Source: Lewinellaceae bacterium
Lineage (GTDB): Bacteria > Bacteroidota > Bacteroidia > Chitinophagales > Saprospiraceae
NCBI GenBank assembly: GCA_020636075.1
Contig: JACJYO010000005.1
Location: 372,001 to 436,000, forward strand
Reading direction: 5' to 3'
DNA: 64,000 nucleotides
This document shows positions 35,801 to 44,423 of this stretch, one piece after another. The first letter of the stretch is position 1, and each line of letters begins with the position of its first letter. The notes under the pieces are model-generated. The model was not told where the DNA came from. It searched no databases and saw only the letters and a list, made by a program, of their open reading frames with translations. Made by a program: the position numbers and the translations under genes.

Positions 35801-38800
35801 TGGTGCCTGAACCCATGGGAAACTGCATCCAGTTGCGCGCGCCGTCAACACCTGGAGGGTAAGGGAGCGCGCCGCCATATAGAACCCGCAGGCCATCCTG
35901 GTCGCGGAGCAAAATTTCCGGTCGATGGTCGTTATTGAGATCGAAGGTGGACACGCCAAGGCTGCCGGATAAATCGGCTGACAATTCAATCCACCACCAG
36001 GGTTCAGTCGGGGTAAGTATGGCTTTGTTCAGGTTAAAACAAACCAGGTAGTTTCCGCAGGAGGTGAGCATTTCGGGATAATCCTGCGCAGCGCCACTCA
36101 GTTTGTCGTCGTAAACATTGGCAACCGCAACCATACCGCCCCCGCGCGTCGACGTGAAGGGATATTCAAAAAAACGCACCAGCCCGGTTTTGTTCCAAAC
36201 ATACACACCATGTTGATTGCCGCGTCGGCCGGATACCAGGACATCCAGATTCCCGTCCAGGTCGATGTCTGCTACTGAAGTATAACCATCCGAAAAAAGC
36301 TGGTTGGGTGCCAGGTTATTCAAATCCAACTGGGCCTTAATTTGTACCGGATCACCATCGACCACACTCAAATCGACGGAGTAAATCACATTTCCGGCGG
36401 CAATTTCAAGTCCGTCACAATCCGGGTCGCCGCCGCAGTCTATGGGTTTGAGCAGGTCGGCAGCCACCGGGCTGCTGGTAAATTGTGTGGTCACCGTAGT
36501 ATTGATCCGGCCGTATGGCGACAGATTGGGCCCGCTTAGCCGCAGTAATTGCGGGGACGCCGGATTGGAAAAATCAAACTTGAAAACCTGCATGCCTGCG
36601 TAAATTTCCGAAATCCCGTCCTGGTCAAAATCGGCCAGAAAGGGCCGTTGCCCCCAATTATCCACGGTTTGATCGGATGTCAACCACAGTGCCATGGCCG
36701 GGTTGGCCCCCGGCTGAAATTGGGTGAATACCCGAATAAACTGGTCGGCGCAGGCCACGATCAGTTCAGGTATCCCGTCGTGGTTCACATCGCCGACCAC
36801 CGGGAAGTTCACCGGGCGGATCAAGACATTGCCCGGGATTGACAACATATCCGGTGCGGCATTATTTGCCCCATCGCCACGAAAGATCAGCAGTGTATTG
36901 CTCAGGTCATTGTTCGCGCCTGGCTCGCCCTGAAATACGATGACCTCCGGGATGGTATCCTTGCCCGGATTTAAGTTGGCTACAATTGGCGTCGAGATGG
37001 TGTTCACATTAAGTGCATCACTGTTCCAGGCCAGCCGGCCGGTGAGACCTTTGCTGAGGGTGTCGGTGGTGTAACAATCGGGCAGCTCCGATTGGCAAGG
37101 GCAATCGGAAACGTCGAAACAATCCACATAACCGTCGCCATCGTCATCAATCCCGTTGTCACAAAATTCATTGCAGTGTACCACCTCGCACAAGCGTGTT
37201 TTTTCAACCGCTGCCGGGGTGAGTTTCAAGGGATAATTCTGAATCAGAAGCGGCGGTGGTGCTACCGGTGTTGGGCTCAGGTTGGTAATTTGCGTGCTGA
37301 AGTTTATCGGGCTGAGGATAGCGGTATCAACCATGCCGCATAAGGGCGAATAGTCAAAATCCAGATTCAGCCGCATTAAAACGGAGGTTTTTTCCGGCAG
37401 GGAGAAACCTCCGGAAACAGCATAGAGATACTGGTCCTTTATCAGGGCATCCATGCCGGCAAAGTCTTTTTGAAACTGGAGTATTTTGGTGCCGAGGTAA
37501 TTGCCTTGTTTATCCAGCGTGGTCATTAGATACTTGATAATACTCGGCGAAAGGATTCTGTTACTGGAGGCCAACCAATAACCAGTTGGCAGAACCTGTA
37601 AATTAAAAACTTCTCCGTTTGCATATCCCACATTGAACATTTTGGATTTAAACCAGCGGGTCCAGATTTCCTGCCCGTTCAAGTCAGTTTTCAGGATAAC
37701 CACCTTATCCACACTAAAATACCCAACCATCACCAGGGCATCGCCATCGACCTGGATATCACAAAAACGGCCCAACGTTTCTGCACCGGGCCAGGCATAT
37801 TTTTTCGACCAAAGCAAATTACCGTCTGCGCTGAAACAGGCTAATCCAAATTGCTCACTCCCTGTGTTTTGATTGGGTTTTACAAAGCCTGCAATGTACA
37901 CCCGGTCTCCATGCGTTACGCTGGCATAGCCATAGGGAACATCGGCGTTGGAGTACACTTGTTGCGAAAGCACATCGCCGGTAAGCGGGTCAAATCGGTA
38001 CAAAAACGTTTCGTCGGCAGGCAATGCAGGCCGTTTAATCATTCCATTTACCCAATATTCATGGGTGGTTGGATGTTCTAAGGCCAGCCGAGTGGACATG
38101 CCCGAATTAAAATCGAGGCGTTTGCTCCAAGTCATTTTTCCCAGTACCGGGTCGAATTTGAAAATCGCAAAATTGAGATATTGTGTCGGAGCAGGATAAG
38201 TCGAGATTAATCCTATTGCACTGTTGTCGTGGGTTGGGGCCAGCTCGATCAAATGATTATATTGCGGTTCCTCTACCAACCAGGTATTCAGCACCGAACC
38301 ATCAGGGGCCAGGTGCGACATACATTCATTCCAGTTGTATAACAGGCCCCCGGCCAGCAAGCTGCCATCGGTGAGCGCTTCCAACTCCATCCAAAGAAAG
38401 CGGTCCTCGGAAGGGATGCCGTATTCCTGAAAAAAAGAATTCGGGCAAGGAAGCGTATCTTCTACAAAAACATTCCGGCATTGACTCATTTGGCAATAGG
38501 CATTGGCTACCGTCAGGCAAATGGAATAGTTGCCTGGTTCCGGGATGGTAAGTAACAGGGTTGGCGTTGTGCTCAGGGAAAGCCCGTTGACTGTCCAATC
38601 GTATTGGTTCGCGGTATTGGCCGTAGCTACACAGGTGATAGTTGCACCCGGTTTGGGTGCGAGGGGGGGATCAATGGTGAATGCCGGATCGAGATTGCAA
38701 AAGACGTCAACCTGAAACGTGGCGTGGTCAATGCAATTAGGTTGGTTGCCAGAAGCAATCAGTTTAAGGGTGTAGCTGCCCGGCGTGGTGAACAAATAAC

Positions 38801-39950
38801 TGGGGTTTTGTGCAGTGGAAAACGGCACATTGTCGATCAGCCACTGAAAGCCGGTGGCATTGGAAGAGGTATTGATAAAATTCACCGGGGTGCCGGCGGC
38901 TATCGTCGGACCAGTCGAGAGTGCAAATGCTGCCGTGACTGGCGCCGACGGGCAGGGGTCGAGGCACCCGAAAGATTCCAACAGGCTGGCTCGGGTGTTC
39001 AGCAGGAAAAATACCATGCGATCGCTTTGGCCTGCCGTAAAGGCACTGTAACAGCTTAGTGTGGCATAGTCCATGTAATTGATGGTCATATCGTTCTGGT
39101 CGGAAGTGAAACCAGAATTTGTGTCGGTAGAGCAAGAATTTTGGGTAGCATTGCAAGGCAGCCATGCGGTGGATTGGTCGGGAGGCGTGTCGCAAACCTT
39201 GTCGCCATCAGTCGTGCAATCATCATTGTAACAACCACCCTGAAAAGTATGGTAAAGGCCCAGGTAATGCCCCATTTCATGGATAGCCACACAGGAATTG
39301 GCTGGGGCAGAGCCAAACCAGCGCGCTTCCACCACCAACCCATCTCTCGGGCCGCCGTGAGCCGCCGGTAGATAGGCATAGCCGGCCACCCCGTTTCCAG
39401 AGCTTTGGCTACTGATTTCAGCTACCAGCCAAATGTTGATATATTCTGTTGGATCCCAACGGCTCAGATTTTTCAGACTTAAATCTTCTGTTTCTTTGAC
39501 TACATACGTAAGCGGCGATTCCACCCGGTTAATGCCGGTGCTCGTAAGGCCGTCGGGCGTCCGGGTGGCCAGACAAAACTGGAAGGGAGTACTGAAGCCA
39601 TTACCACCGTCATAATAACCGCTGTTGGCAAAGGCAGCGTTCAGGTGTTGTATGCCTTGCTGAACCTGCGCATCTGTAATGTTTTCCGCCCCGTTTTGGT
39701 GAATGATATGCACGACCACGGGTAAAGTGTAGCTGACCGGAGAAGCAGACTCTGCCGGAGAAGCGTTTGTTTTTCGAAGAAAATCAGCGCGTTTTTTTTC
39801 CAGCGATTCATGCCGTTGTTTGAGCTCGGTGTCCTGATCAAGCTGTTGTTGCCAGAGCTGGTCGGTGCCGCAGGAAAAAGTTGATTGAGACCAGATGCCG
39901 GAAGGGGCGAAGGCGAGGAGCGTAAGAATCAGGGGTGATACCAGGCGCAT
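32826..39950 (-). CDS. Giant secreted pappalysin-like metalloprotease with FG-GAP, tandem repeats and T9SS type B signal
   Basis: A 2374-aa exported protein. The signal peptide is MRLVSPLILTLLAFAPSGIWS. Residues about 70-330 form an M43 (pappalysin-like) metalloprotease with zinc motif HEMGHYLGLYH (His224, Glu225, His228, His234) and a Met-turn INYMDYA. Then follow two PKD-like modules, a large propeller-like region, a Ca-binding style segment FCDNGIDDDGDGYVDC, and at least five FG-GAP/VCBS units (for example DVNHDGIPELIVA, DLDNDGQAEIAITG). Ig-like segments lead to six near-identical 51-residue repeats (LQTSENQTICQGDSLLIFGN...). One SprB-type unit precedes a T9SS type B (gliding motility-associated) C-terminal domain (IPNVFKPLSPG to VTFSGDVTLIR). 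It probably cleaves extracellular protein, tethered to or released from the surface. It is divergent from the acyltransferase gene. Confidence 0.9.
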   Translation of the reverse strand: MRLVSPLILTLLAFAPSGIWSQSTFSCGTDQLWQQQLDQDTELKQRHESLEKKRADFLRKTNASPAESASPVSYTLPVVVHIIHQNGAENITDAQVQQGIQHLNAAFANSGYYDGGNGFSTPFQFCLATRTPDGLTSTGINRVESPLTYVVKETEDLSLKNLSRWDPTEYINIWLVAEISSQSSGNGVAGYAYLPAAHGGPRDGLVVEARWFGSAPANSCVAIHEMGHYLGLYHTFQGGCYNDDCTTDGDKVCDTPPDQSTAWLPCNATQNSCSTDTNSGFTSDQNDMTINYMDYATLSCYSAFTAGQSDRMVFFLLNTRASLLESFGCLDPCPSAPVTAAFALSTGPTIAAGTPVNFINTSSNATGFQWLIDNVPFSTAQNPSYLFTTPGSYTLKLIASGNQPNCIDHATFQVDVFCNLDPAFTIDPPLAPKPGATITCVATANTANQYDWTVNGLSLSTTPTLLLTIPEPGNYSICLTVANAYCQMSQCRNVFVEDTLPCPNSFFQEYGIPSEDRFLWMELEALTDGSLLAGGLLYNWNECMSHLAPDGSVLNTWLVEEPQYNHLIELAPTHDNSAIGLISTYPAPTQYLNFAIFKFDPVLGKMTWSKRLDFNSGMSTRLALEHPTTHEYWVNGMIKRPALPADETFLYRFDPLTGDVLSQQVYSNADVPYGYASVTHGDRVYIAGFVKPNQNTGSEQFGLACFSADGNLLWSKKYAWPGAETLGRFCDIQVDGDALVMVGYFSVDKVVILKTDLNGQEIWTRWFKSKMFNVGYANGEVFNLQVLPTGYWLASSNRILSPSIIKYLMTTLDKQGNYLGTKILQFQKDFAGMDALIKDQYLYAVSGGFSLPEKTSVLMRLNLDFDYSPLCGMVDTAILSPINFSTQITNLSPTPVAPPPLLIQNYPLKLTPAAVEKTRLCEVVHCNEFCDNGIDDDGDGYVDCFDVSDCPCQSELPDCYTTDTLSKGLTGRLAWNSDALNVNTISTPIVANLNPGKDTIPEVIVFQGEPGANNDLSNTLLIFRGDGANNAAPDMLSIPGNVLIRPVNFPVVGDVNHDGIPELIVACADQFIRVFTQFQPGANPAMALWLTSDQTVDNWGQRPFLADFDQDGISEIYAGMQVFKFDFSNPASPQLLRLSGPNLSPYGRINTTVTTQFTSSPVAADLLKPIDCGGDPDCDGLEIAAGNVIYSVDLSVVDGDPVQIKAQLDLNNLAPNQLFSDGYTSVADIDLDGNLDVLVSGRRGNQHGVYVWNKTGLVRFFEYPFTSTRGGGMVAVANVYDDKLSGAAQDYPEMLTSCGNYLVCFNLNKAILTPTEPWWWIELSADLSGSLGVSTFDLNNDHRPEILLRDQDGLRVLYGGALPYPPGVDGARNWMQFPMGSGTIDEYPVVADLDNDGQAEIAITGHANPGVPPAGAGSGRLWVFESDPLTGGPWLAARPVWNQFSYFMLNVNDDLSIPKTQQSPHLELPGLGSGKRPFNQFLAQQPFLDTEYNPYLPLPDASINVETVSCLGDSLLIKLNICNQGDASLPAGTPLQLYLGDPAVNGASRLPVTPVLPTNIPAAHCTKMDLSIPVQWSSQIVIIVNDNGSLPLPFQLATGLPVTGVLECDYSNNSASFSTPTLPVLDLGPDIEVCQNGIWTFDAGDGFTSYRWSTFSEEQQETVYTPGQYWVETLDWCGQIHTDTVNVHLDSSTVIDLGVDTFLCDGAALSFQVPGFVEYFWTPASGLSCSDCPNPVAMPGNSVTYQLLAKTALGCYSSDSIRVEIGIPVFTTIDTALCPGTSFWWNGIEILAGASSVFTIPLSTGCDSTILIQTGILPALQTSENQTICQGDSLLIFGNWVSNSGVYQQSFNAQNGCDSTHQIILTILPNLQTSENQTICQGDSLLIFGNWVSNSGVYQQSFNAQNGCDSTHQIILTILPNLQTSENQTICQGDSLLIFGNWVSNSGVYQQSFNAQNGCDSTHQIILTILPNLQTSENQTICQGDSLLIFGNWVSNSGVYQQSFNAQNGCDSTHQIILALLPNLQTSENQTICQGDSLLIFGNWVSNSGVYQQSFNAQNGCDSTHQIILTILPNLQTSENQTICQGDSLLIFGNWVSNSGVYQQSFNAQNGCDSTHQIILYLKQFPDLSLQWEDPSCFDERDGSIEIIDAAPEFTYSLDGTHFQTAPRFDNLPAGIYTVQILDSIGCKKNETVTLEQADSIALQMPPDTNIILGQTIALTPQTSNNVVDFKWTPVESLNCPTCANPFAHPLETTTYTLNVQDQNGCSLLGQTTVWVKDVSVYIPNVFKPLSPGSNQVFGVFASTGVQQVVRMEIYDRWGALIFRKENFSADGQQGWDGNWRATSCPPGVYVYAITIALETGQQVTFSGDVTLIR
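33592..34496 (-). repeat. Six tandem 153-bp near-identical repeats
   Basis: Unit boundaries fall at 33592, 33745, 33898, 34051, 34204 and 34357, exactly 153 bases apart (51 codons). Copies differ by only a few bases, including synonymous changes, which implies recent duplication or gene conversion. Each encodes a unit with one CQGD and one NGCDST motif. The reading frame is preserved. Confidence 0.95.
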
Positions 39951-39968
39951 GGAGTAACGGATTTTTAC

Positions 39969-39976
39969 GAAAGATA
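39969..39976 (-). promoter_or_regulatory. Possible -7 element for the giant protease gene
   Basis: On the minus strand this reads TATCTTTC, one mismatch from TAnnTTTG, 18 bases before the start codon. Confidence 0.3.
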
Positions 39977-40048
39977 CTGCACCGGTCGTACCTGCTGCTG
40001 GTCGCCGAAAAAATATCTACATTGCCTTCCGTTAAATACGTATGTCCT

Positions 40049-41155
40049 ATGCGCTATCTCTCCATCGATTTTTACCGTGGCCTCACCATTGCCCTCATGT
40101 TGCTTGTAAATACACCCGGCACCTGGAGTCAGGTTTACGGGCCGTTGTTACACGCCGATTGGAATGGTTGCACACCAACTGATTTGGTGTTTCCTTCGTT
40201 TATGTTCATCATCGGCGTATCCATGTGGTTTTCCTTTGAGAAATATGGCCGAACATTAAGCAAGGCGATATCCTGGAAGATCATCCGCCGGACAGCGGTT
40301 TTGTTTGGCCTTGGGTTGCTGCTGGCGGCCTTCCCGTTTTACGACAAAAGTTTGGACAGCTTGCGCATCATGGGCGTATTACAACGGCTTGCGCTGGGCT
40401 ATGGCTTGGCGGCATTTTTGGCGCTGACTTTGCCGCCACGCTGGCTTATTGGTGTCGCAGTGCTTATTCTTTTTGGCTATTGGGCGCTATTGGTGGGTAT
40501 GGCGCCGCCACAAGAAGATCCCTTCAGTCTGGTGCATAATTTTGCCCGAAAAATTGACCTTGACGTATTGGGGTCCAAGCATTTATGGAAAGGGAAAGGC
40601 ATTCCTTTTGATCCGGAAGGGCTCCTGAGTACGTTGCCGGCCGTTGTTACAGTCCTCCTGGGTTGGTGGAGTGGCCAGATCATGCAAAAAAGACAGGAAC
40701 AAAAAATGCTGGCAGTCCGGGATTTATTGTATTGGGGCGTAATAGTTGCCACTGCGGGCTTGGTTTGGGATATCGCGTTCCCAATTAACAAAAGTTTGTG
40801 GACGAGTACTTTCGTGTTGTACACAGGCGGCCTCTCCATGATACTGCTGGCTTTCAGTGTTTGGGCGCTGGATATTGCTAACGGAAAACGCTTCGCCGGT
40901 TTCTTTCTGGTTTTTGGTGCAAACCCTTTGTTCGCATTTGTTTTGGCCGGATTGCTTACAAAAACTATGGGGCGAATCAAGTGGTTGGTAAATGACGAAC
41001 CGGTTTCCTTATACAGTTGGATTTACACGACCATTTTCAAACCTATTGACGGTGGAGGCCCCTTTGGTTCCTTGCTGTTTGCCATTAGTTTTTTGCTGAT
41101 TATCTGGGCCGTTTGTGTGGTTTTGTACCGCCGTAAAATTTATATCAAAATTTGA
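40049..41155 (+). CDS. Membrane acyltransferase of the HGSNAT/NagX (DUF5009) family
   Basis: A 368-aa polytopic inner-membrane protein with about ten hydrophobic segments. The ATG at 40049 puts the family hallmark immediately after the start: RYLSIDFYRGLTIALMLLVN, followed by WNGCTPTDLVFPSFMFIIGVSMWFSF, the Asp-Arg-Gly and Thr-Asp-Leu-Val-Phe-Pro motifs of heparan-alpha-glucosaminide acetyltransferase relatives. Later segments include LRIMGVLQRLALGYGLAAF (conserved GVLQR) and FVFGANPLFAFVLAGLL-like residues near the C-terminus. Bacterial NagX relatives are linked to GlcNAc or glucosamine use. Here the gene lies upstream of a SusC/SusD pair with a 118-base gap, which fits sugar handling, but the substrate is not proven. 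It is divergent from the giant protease gene (98 bases). Confidence 0.85.
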   Translation: MRYLSIDFYRGLTIALMLLVNTPGTWSQVYGPLLHADWNGCTPTDLVFPSFMFIIGVSMWFSFEKYGRTLSKAISWKIIRRTAVLFGLGLLLAAFPFYDKSLDSLRIMGVLQRLALGYGLAAFLALTLPPRWLIGVAVLILFGYWALLVGMAPPQEDPFSLVHNFARKIDLDVLGSKHLWKGKGIPFDPEGLLSTLPAVVTVLLGWWSGQIMQKRQEQKMLAVRDLLYWGVIVATAGLVWDIAFPINKSLWTSTFVLYTGGLSMILLAFSVWALDIANGKRFAGFFLVFGANPLFAFVLAGLLTKTMGRIKWLVNDEPVSLYSWIYTTIFKPIDGGGPFGSLLFAISFLLIIWAVCVVLYRRKIYIKI

Positions 41156-41273
41156 CCTAAGATAAAAATTGCTGTGTGAATGGTGCGCTATTTTCTAATT
41201 TTAGCATCTCGTTTAAAGTTAGAATTAAATTCTGATTTCGGAATCGAAACTATTTTTACAAACCGTTTTTCAT

Positions 41274-44200
41274 ATGAAGCAATTTTTCACTTTGGCCTTG
41301 CGAATGGCAATTCTGATGCTCTTTGCCTGGCCAGCGTCAACCTTGGCTCAGAAGGTTGATTTTAGCATTCAGGGTCTGGTCAATACTGCCAACGGCGAAG
41401 CGCTGGTTGGTGTGACCGTCCAAATTCCAAGGCTCAACACCGGCGCCAGCACCGGTACTGATGGTCGGTACAGCTTGCGAGGCAACGCGACCCCGGGCGA
41501 TTATGAAGTCGTATTTAGCTACGTAGGTTTTGCCAGTGTGCGCAAACGAATTTCAATTAGCGGCAGCCCGCTAACCGTAGATGCCGTGATGGGGGAAGAC
41601 ATCCTCCGTATGAATGAACTTCTTGTTGTGGGTTCTTCGGTTACAACAGAACGCAGACAGCTGGGTAATGCGATCAACTCGATTAAATCCGATGAATTGG
41701 TCACTGCAAACCCGCAAGGCCTCAACAGTGCCCTGCAGGGTAAACTACCTGGTGCGCTGATCCAGCAAAACTCGGGCGATCCGGCAGGTGGTTTTAGCAT
41801 TCGCTTGCGAGGCGCCAGTACCTTGCTTGGGTCATCCGAACCGCTCTATGTGATCGACGGGGTGGTTATCAGCAACCAAACGGCGAATGTTACGAATATC
41901 AACGTGGTCGGCGCCTTGTCAGCGTCGCCGAATGATGCTTCGGAGCCAGGTACCAACCGCCTTTCCGATATCAATCCGAATGATATTGAACGGATCGAAG
42001 TAATCAATGGCGCAGCAGCGGCAGCCATTTATGGTTCACGGGCTTCCAATGGTGTGGTCTTGATCACCACCAAGCGCGGTGCTGCCGGCACGCCAAAATT
42101 TAGCTACAGCACCGGATTCAATGTCAATCAGTTGCGGAAAAAAGTATACACAAACCTTCGTAACGAACAGTTTGGCAGTGCAGAGCAACGCCTGTATCCG
42201 ATTGCGGGCACAAACCCGACAACAGGCGCGCTTACCGTTGGTGCTAATTTTTCCACCGATAAAGTCAATGTAACCCGGTATGATTATCAGGATGAAGTTT
42301 TTGATACCGGATATGGCACCGATCAGTATTTATCGGTTACCGGTGGTAACCAACAGTCCAATTACTACGCTTCGGTTTCGTATACCAAGAATCAGGGGAT
42401 CGTACGGAATACGGACTTCCAACGCTATGGCGCCCGCTTCCGCTTCAACCAGACCGTGACAACCTGGGCAAGTTTTTCGATTGGTTTGAATTATAACAAT
42501 TCGTTTTCCAATGAAAAACCAGACGGAAACGTTTTCTGGAGCCCGGTAAATACCATAAATATTACGAACAACATCTGGGATATTACCCAGCGCGACGCTT
42601 TGGGTAATCTGCAATCTGTTGAGCCTACCCGCGTAAATCCGTTAAGTGTAATTGAAGATTTTGATATTACTCAGGAAGTAAACCGGGCCATCACGGACTT
42701 TCAGTTGAAGCTCTTTCCGTTTAATGGCTTATCAATTGACTTTATTACCGGTATCGATGCTTTTGGCCAGGAGGGGAATATTTTTATTCCACGTTATCCC
42801 TATGCACCGGTTAATAATACCTATTTCGACGATGGTTATGCATCCACAGCAAACAACAATGTTTTCCTGATCAATAACGATATTAATGCGGCCTATGAAG
42901 CGGATCTGGGCAATATTTCGTCTACTACACGGATTGGTTTTAACCACCAGTTTTCCAAAAATGCTTTTGCGGTAGCGCAAGGCCGTGGTCTGGCGCCTTT
43001 TGTATCTACGGTTAGTGGCGCCAGTATTATTTTGACGCCATTGGCGAATACGGACCGGGTACGTATTTGGGGATATTATCTACAGGAGACTGTAGGATTT
43101 AAAGATCGATTTTTTCTGACGGGTGCCGTTCGTATGGATGGTGCATCCACGTTTAGCGCGGACAACCGGAATATCCTGTATCCCAAATTCGGCGCCAGTT
43201 ATTTATTGTCGGAAGAGCCATTTTGGAAAAACAGCGCGCTTGGCAGTTTTATCAGCACCATGAAGTTGCGCGCCTCCTGGGGCCAGTCGGGTAACCTGAC
43301 GGCCATTGGTCCTTATGACCGTTTTTCAACGTTTAATACCGGCAACCTGGCAGGTAGCGTAGCGATCAACCAAAGCAATACATTGGCAAATCCGGATGTG
43401 AAACCGGAACGTGAAACAGAACTTGAGTTCGGCGCTGATATTTCCTTGTTTAAAGACCGCCTGGGTCTGATCGTGACCTACTACGACCAGTCCATCGAAG
43501 ATTTGCTAGTTAACCGTTCGCTGGCTGCTTCCCAGGGCGGAAGTGCAATCACAAACAACGTTGGTACGCTTGAGAACAAAGGCTTGGAGCTCTCCTTGTA
43601 TGGAACTCCGGTTCGGTCAAGTAACTTTTCCTGGGACTTTGGAGTAAACTTTTCCCGGAATCGCAACAAAATCACCAACCTTGGCCAAGCCCGAACGGGG
43701 ATAACCAACGTGACCGGCGCCCCGATTTTCCTTGTTGATGGTGAGCCGCTTGGTGTATTTTATGGAACGTACATTGCTCGTGATGCCAACGGAGCGCCAT
43801 TGCTGACCCCAGAGGGATTCCTGCAACAGGAAAAAGGTAACCCCGACACAGGTGCCCCTATGCGGGATGCTAATGGTCAACCGACAGGAACAATTTTGAA
43901 TAAGGTTATTGGTGATCCCAATCCGGATTATATCGTTGGGGCAAGCACGACGCTGAATTTCAAACGTTGGAGCCTGACTGCCGTCATCGAAAGTGTACAA
44001 GGACAGGATGTTTTTGATGCCGATAAACGCACCCGTCAAGGTGTAGGCATTGGAGAGTATGCCGAACAGGAACTGAGTGGTGAATTGCCGAGGGGCTGGA
44101 TATGGGCCGTATATCCAATTCTTGAATGGCGCATGGAGGATGGTTCTTACACGAAATTGCGGGAGATTTCTTTGAGTTATACCATTCCAAAAATTGGGAA

Positions 44201-44378
44201 TGCTTTGGAAAACACAGTCATCTCAGTAGGCGGCCGAAATTTGTTTTCCATCGACAATTTCTTCAGCTACGATCCGGAAACAAATGCGGGTGGTCAGAGC
44301 AACGCAATGCGCAACGTAAACTTTGGTCAGGTTCCGATCCCGAGAGTTTACACTGTTTCAATCAAGACAAATTTTTAA
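41274..44378 (+). CDS. SusC/RagA family TonB-linked outer membrane transporter
   Basis: A 1034-aa outer-membrane channel that imports large nutrients with TonB energy and a SusD-like lid. The signal peptide is MAILMLFAWPASTLAQ. Residues about 31-110 form a carboxypeptidase-regulatory-like domain (IQGLVNTANGEALVGVTVQI). The plug region carries SALQGKLPGALIQQNSGDPAGG, IRLRGASTLLGSSEPLYVIDGV and ERIEVINGAAAAAIYGSRASNGVVLI, which are SusC signatures. The remainder is barrel strands ending VYTVSIKTNF with an aromatic last residue. The gene is followed 45 bases later by the SusD-like gene on the same strand, an operon. No glycoside hydrolase, anti-sigma factor or hybrid sensor is adjacent, so the substrate is unknown. 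Confidence 0.94.
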   Translation: MKQFFTLALRMAILMLFAWPASTLAQKVDFSIQGLVNTANGEALVGVTVQIPRLNTGASTGTDGRYSLRGNATPGDYEVVFSYVGFASVRKRISISGSPLTVDAVMGEDILRMNELLVVGSSVTTERRQLGNAINSIKSDELVTANPQGLNSALQGKLPGALIQQNSGDPAGGFSIRLRGASTLLGSSEPLYVIDGVVISNQTANVTNINVVGALSASPNDASEPGTNRLSDINPNDIERIEVINGAAAAAIYGSRASNGVVLITTKRGAAGTPKFSYSTGFNVNQLRKKVYTNLRNEQFGSAEQRLYPIAGTNPTTGALTVGANFSTDKVNVTRYDYQDEVFDTGYGTDQYLSVTGGNQQSNYYASVSYTKNQGIVRNTDFQRYGARFRFNQTVTTWASFSIGLNYNNSFSNEKPDGNVFWSPVNTINITNNIWDITQRDALGNLQSVEPTRVNPLSVIEDFDITQEVNRAITDFQLKLFPFNGLSIDFITGIDAFGQEGNIFIPRYPYAPVNNTYFDDGYASTANNNVFLINNDINAAYEADLGNISSTTRIGFNHQFSKNAFAVAQGRGLAPFVSTVSGASIILTPLANTDRVRIWGYYLQETVGFKDRFFLTGAVRMDGASTFSADNRNILYPKFGASYLLSEEPFWKNSALGSFISTMKLRASWGQSGNLTAIGPYDRFSTFNTGNLAGSVAINQSNTLANPDVKPERETELEFGADISLFKDRLGLIVTYYDQSIEDLLVNRSLAASQGGSAITNNVGTLENKGLELSLYGTPVRSSNFSWDFGVNFSRNRNKITNLGQARTGITNVTGAPIFLVDGEPLGVFYGTYIARDANGAPLLTPEGFLQQEKGNPDTGAPMRDANGQPTGTILNKVIGDPNPDYIVGASTTLNFKRWSLTAVIESVQGQDVFDADKRTRQGVGIGEYAEQELSGELPRGWIWAVYPILEWRMEDGSYTKLREISLSYTIPKIGNALENTVISVGGRNLFSIDNFFSYDPETNAGGQSNAMRNVNFGQVPIPRVYTVSIKTNF

Positions 44379-44423
44379 CAGGGTTCATTGACTGATTATT
44401 GATCATCTTTCAAATTTGAAATT

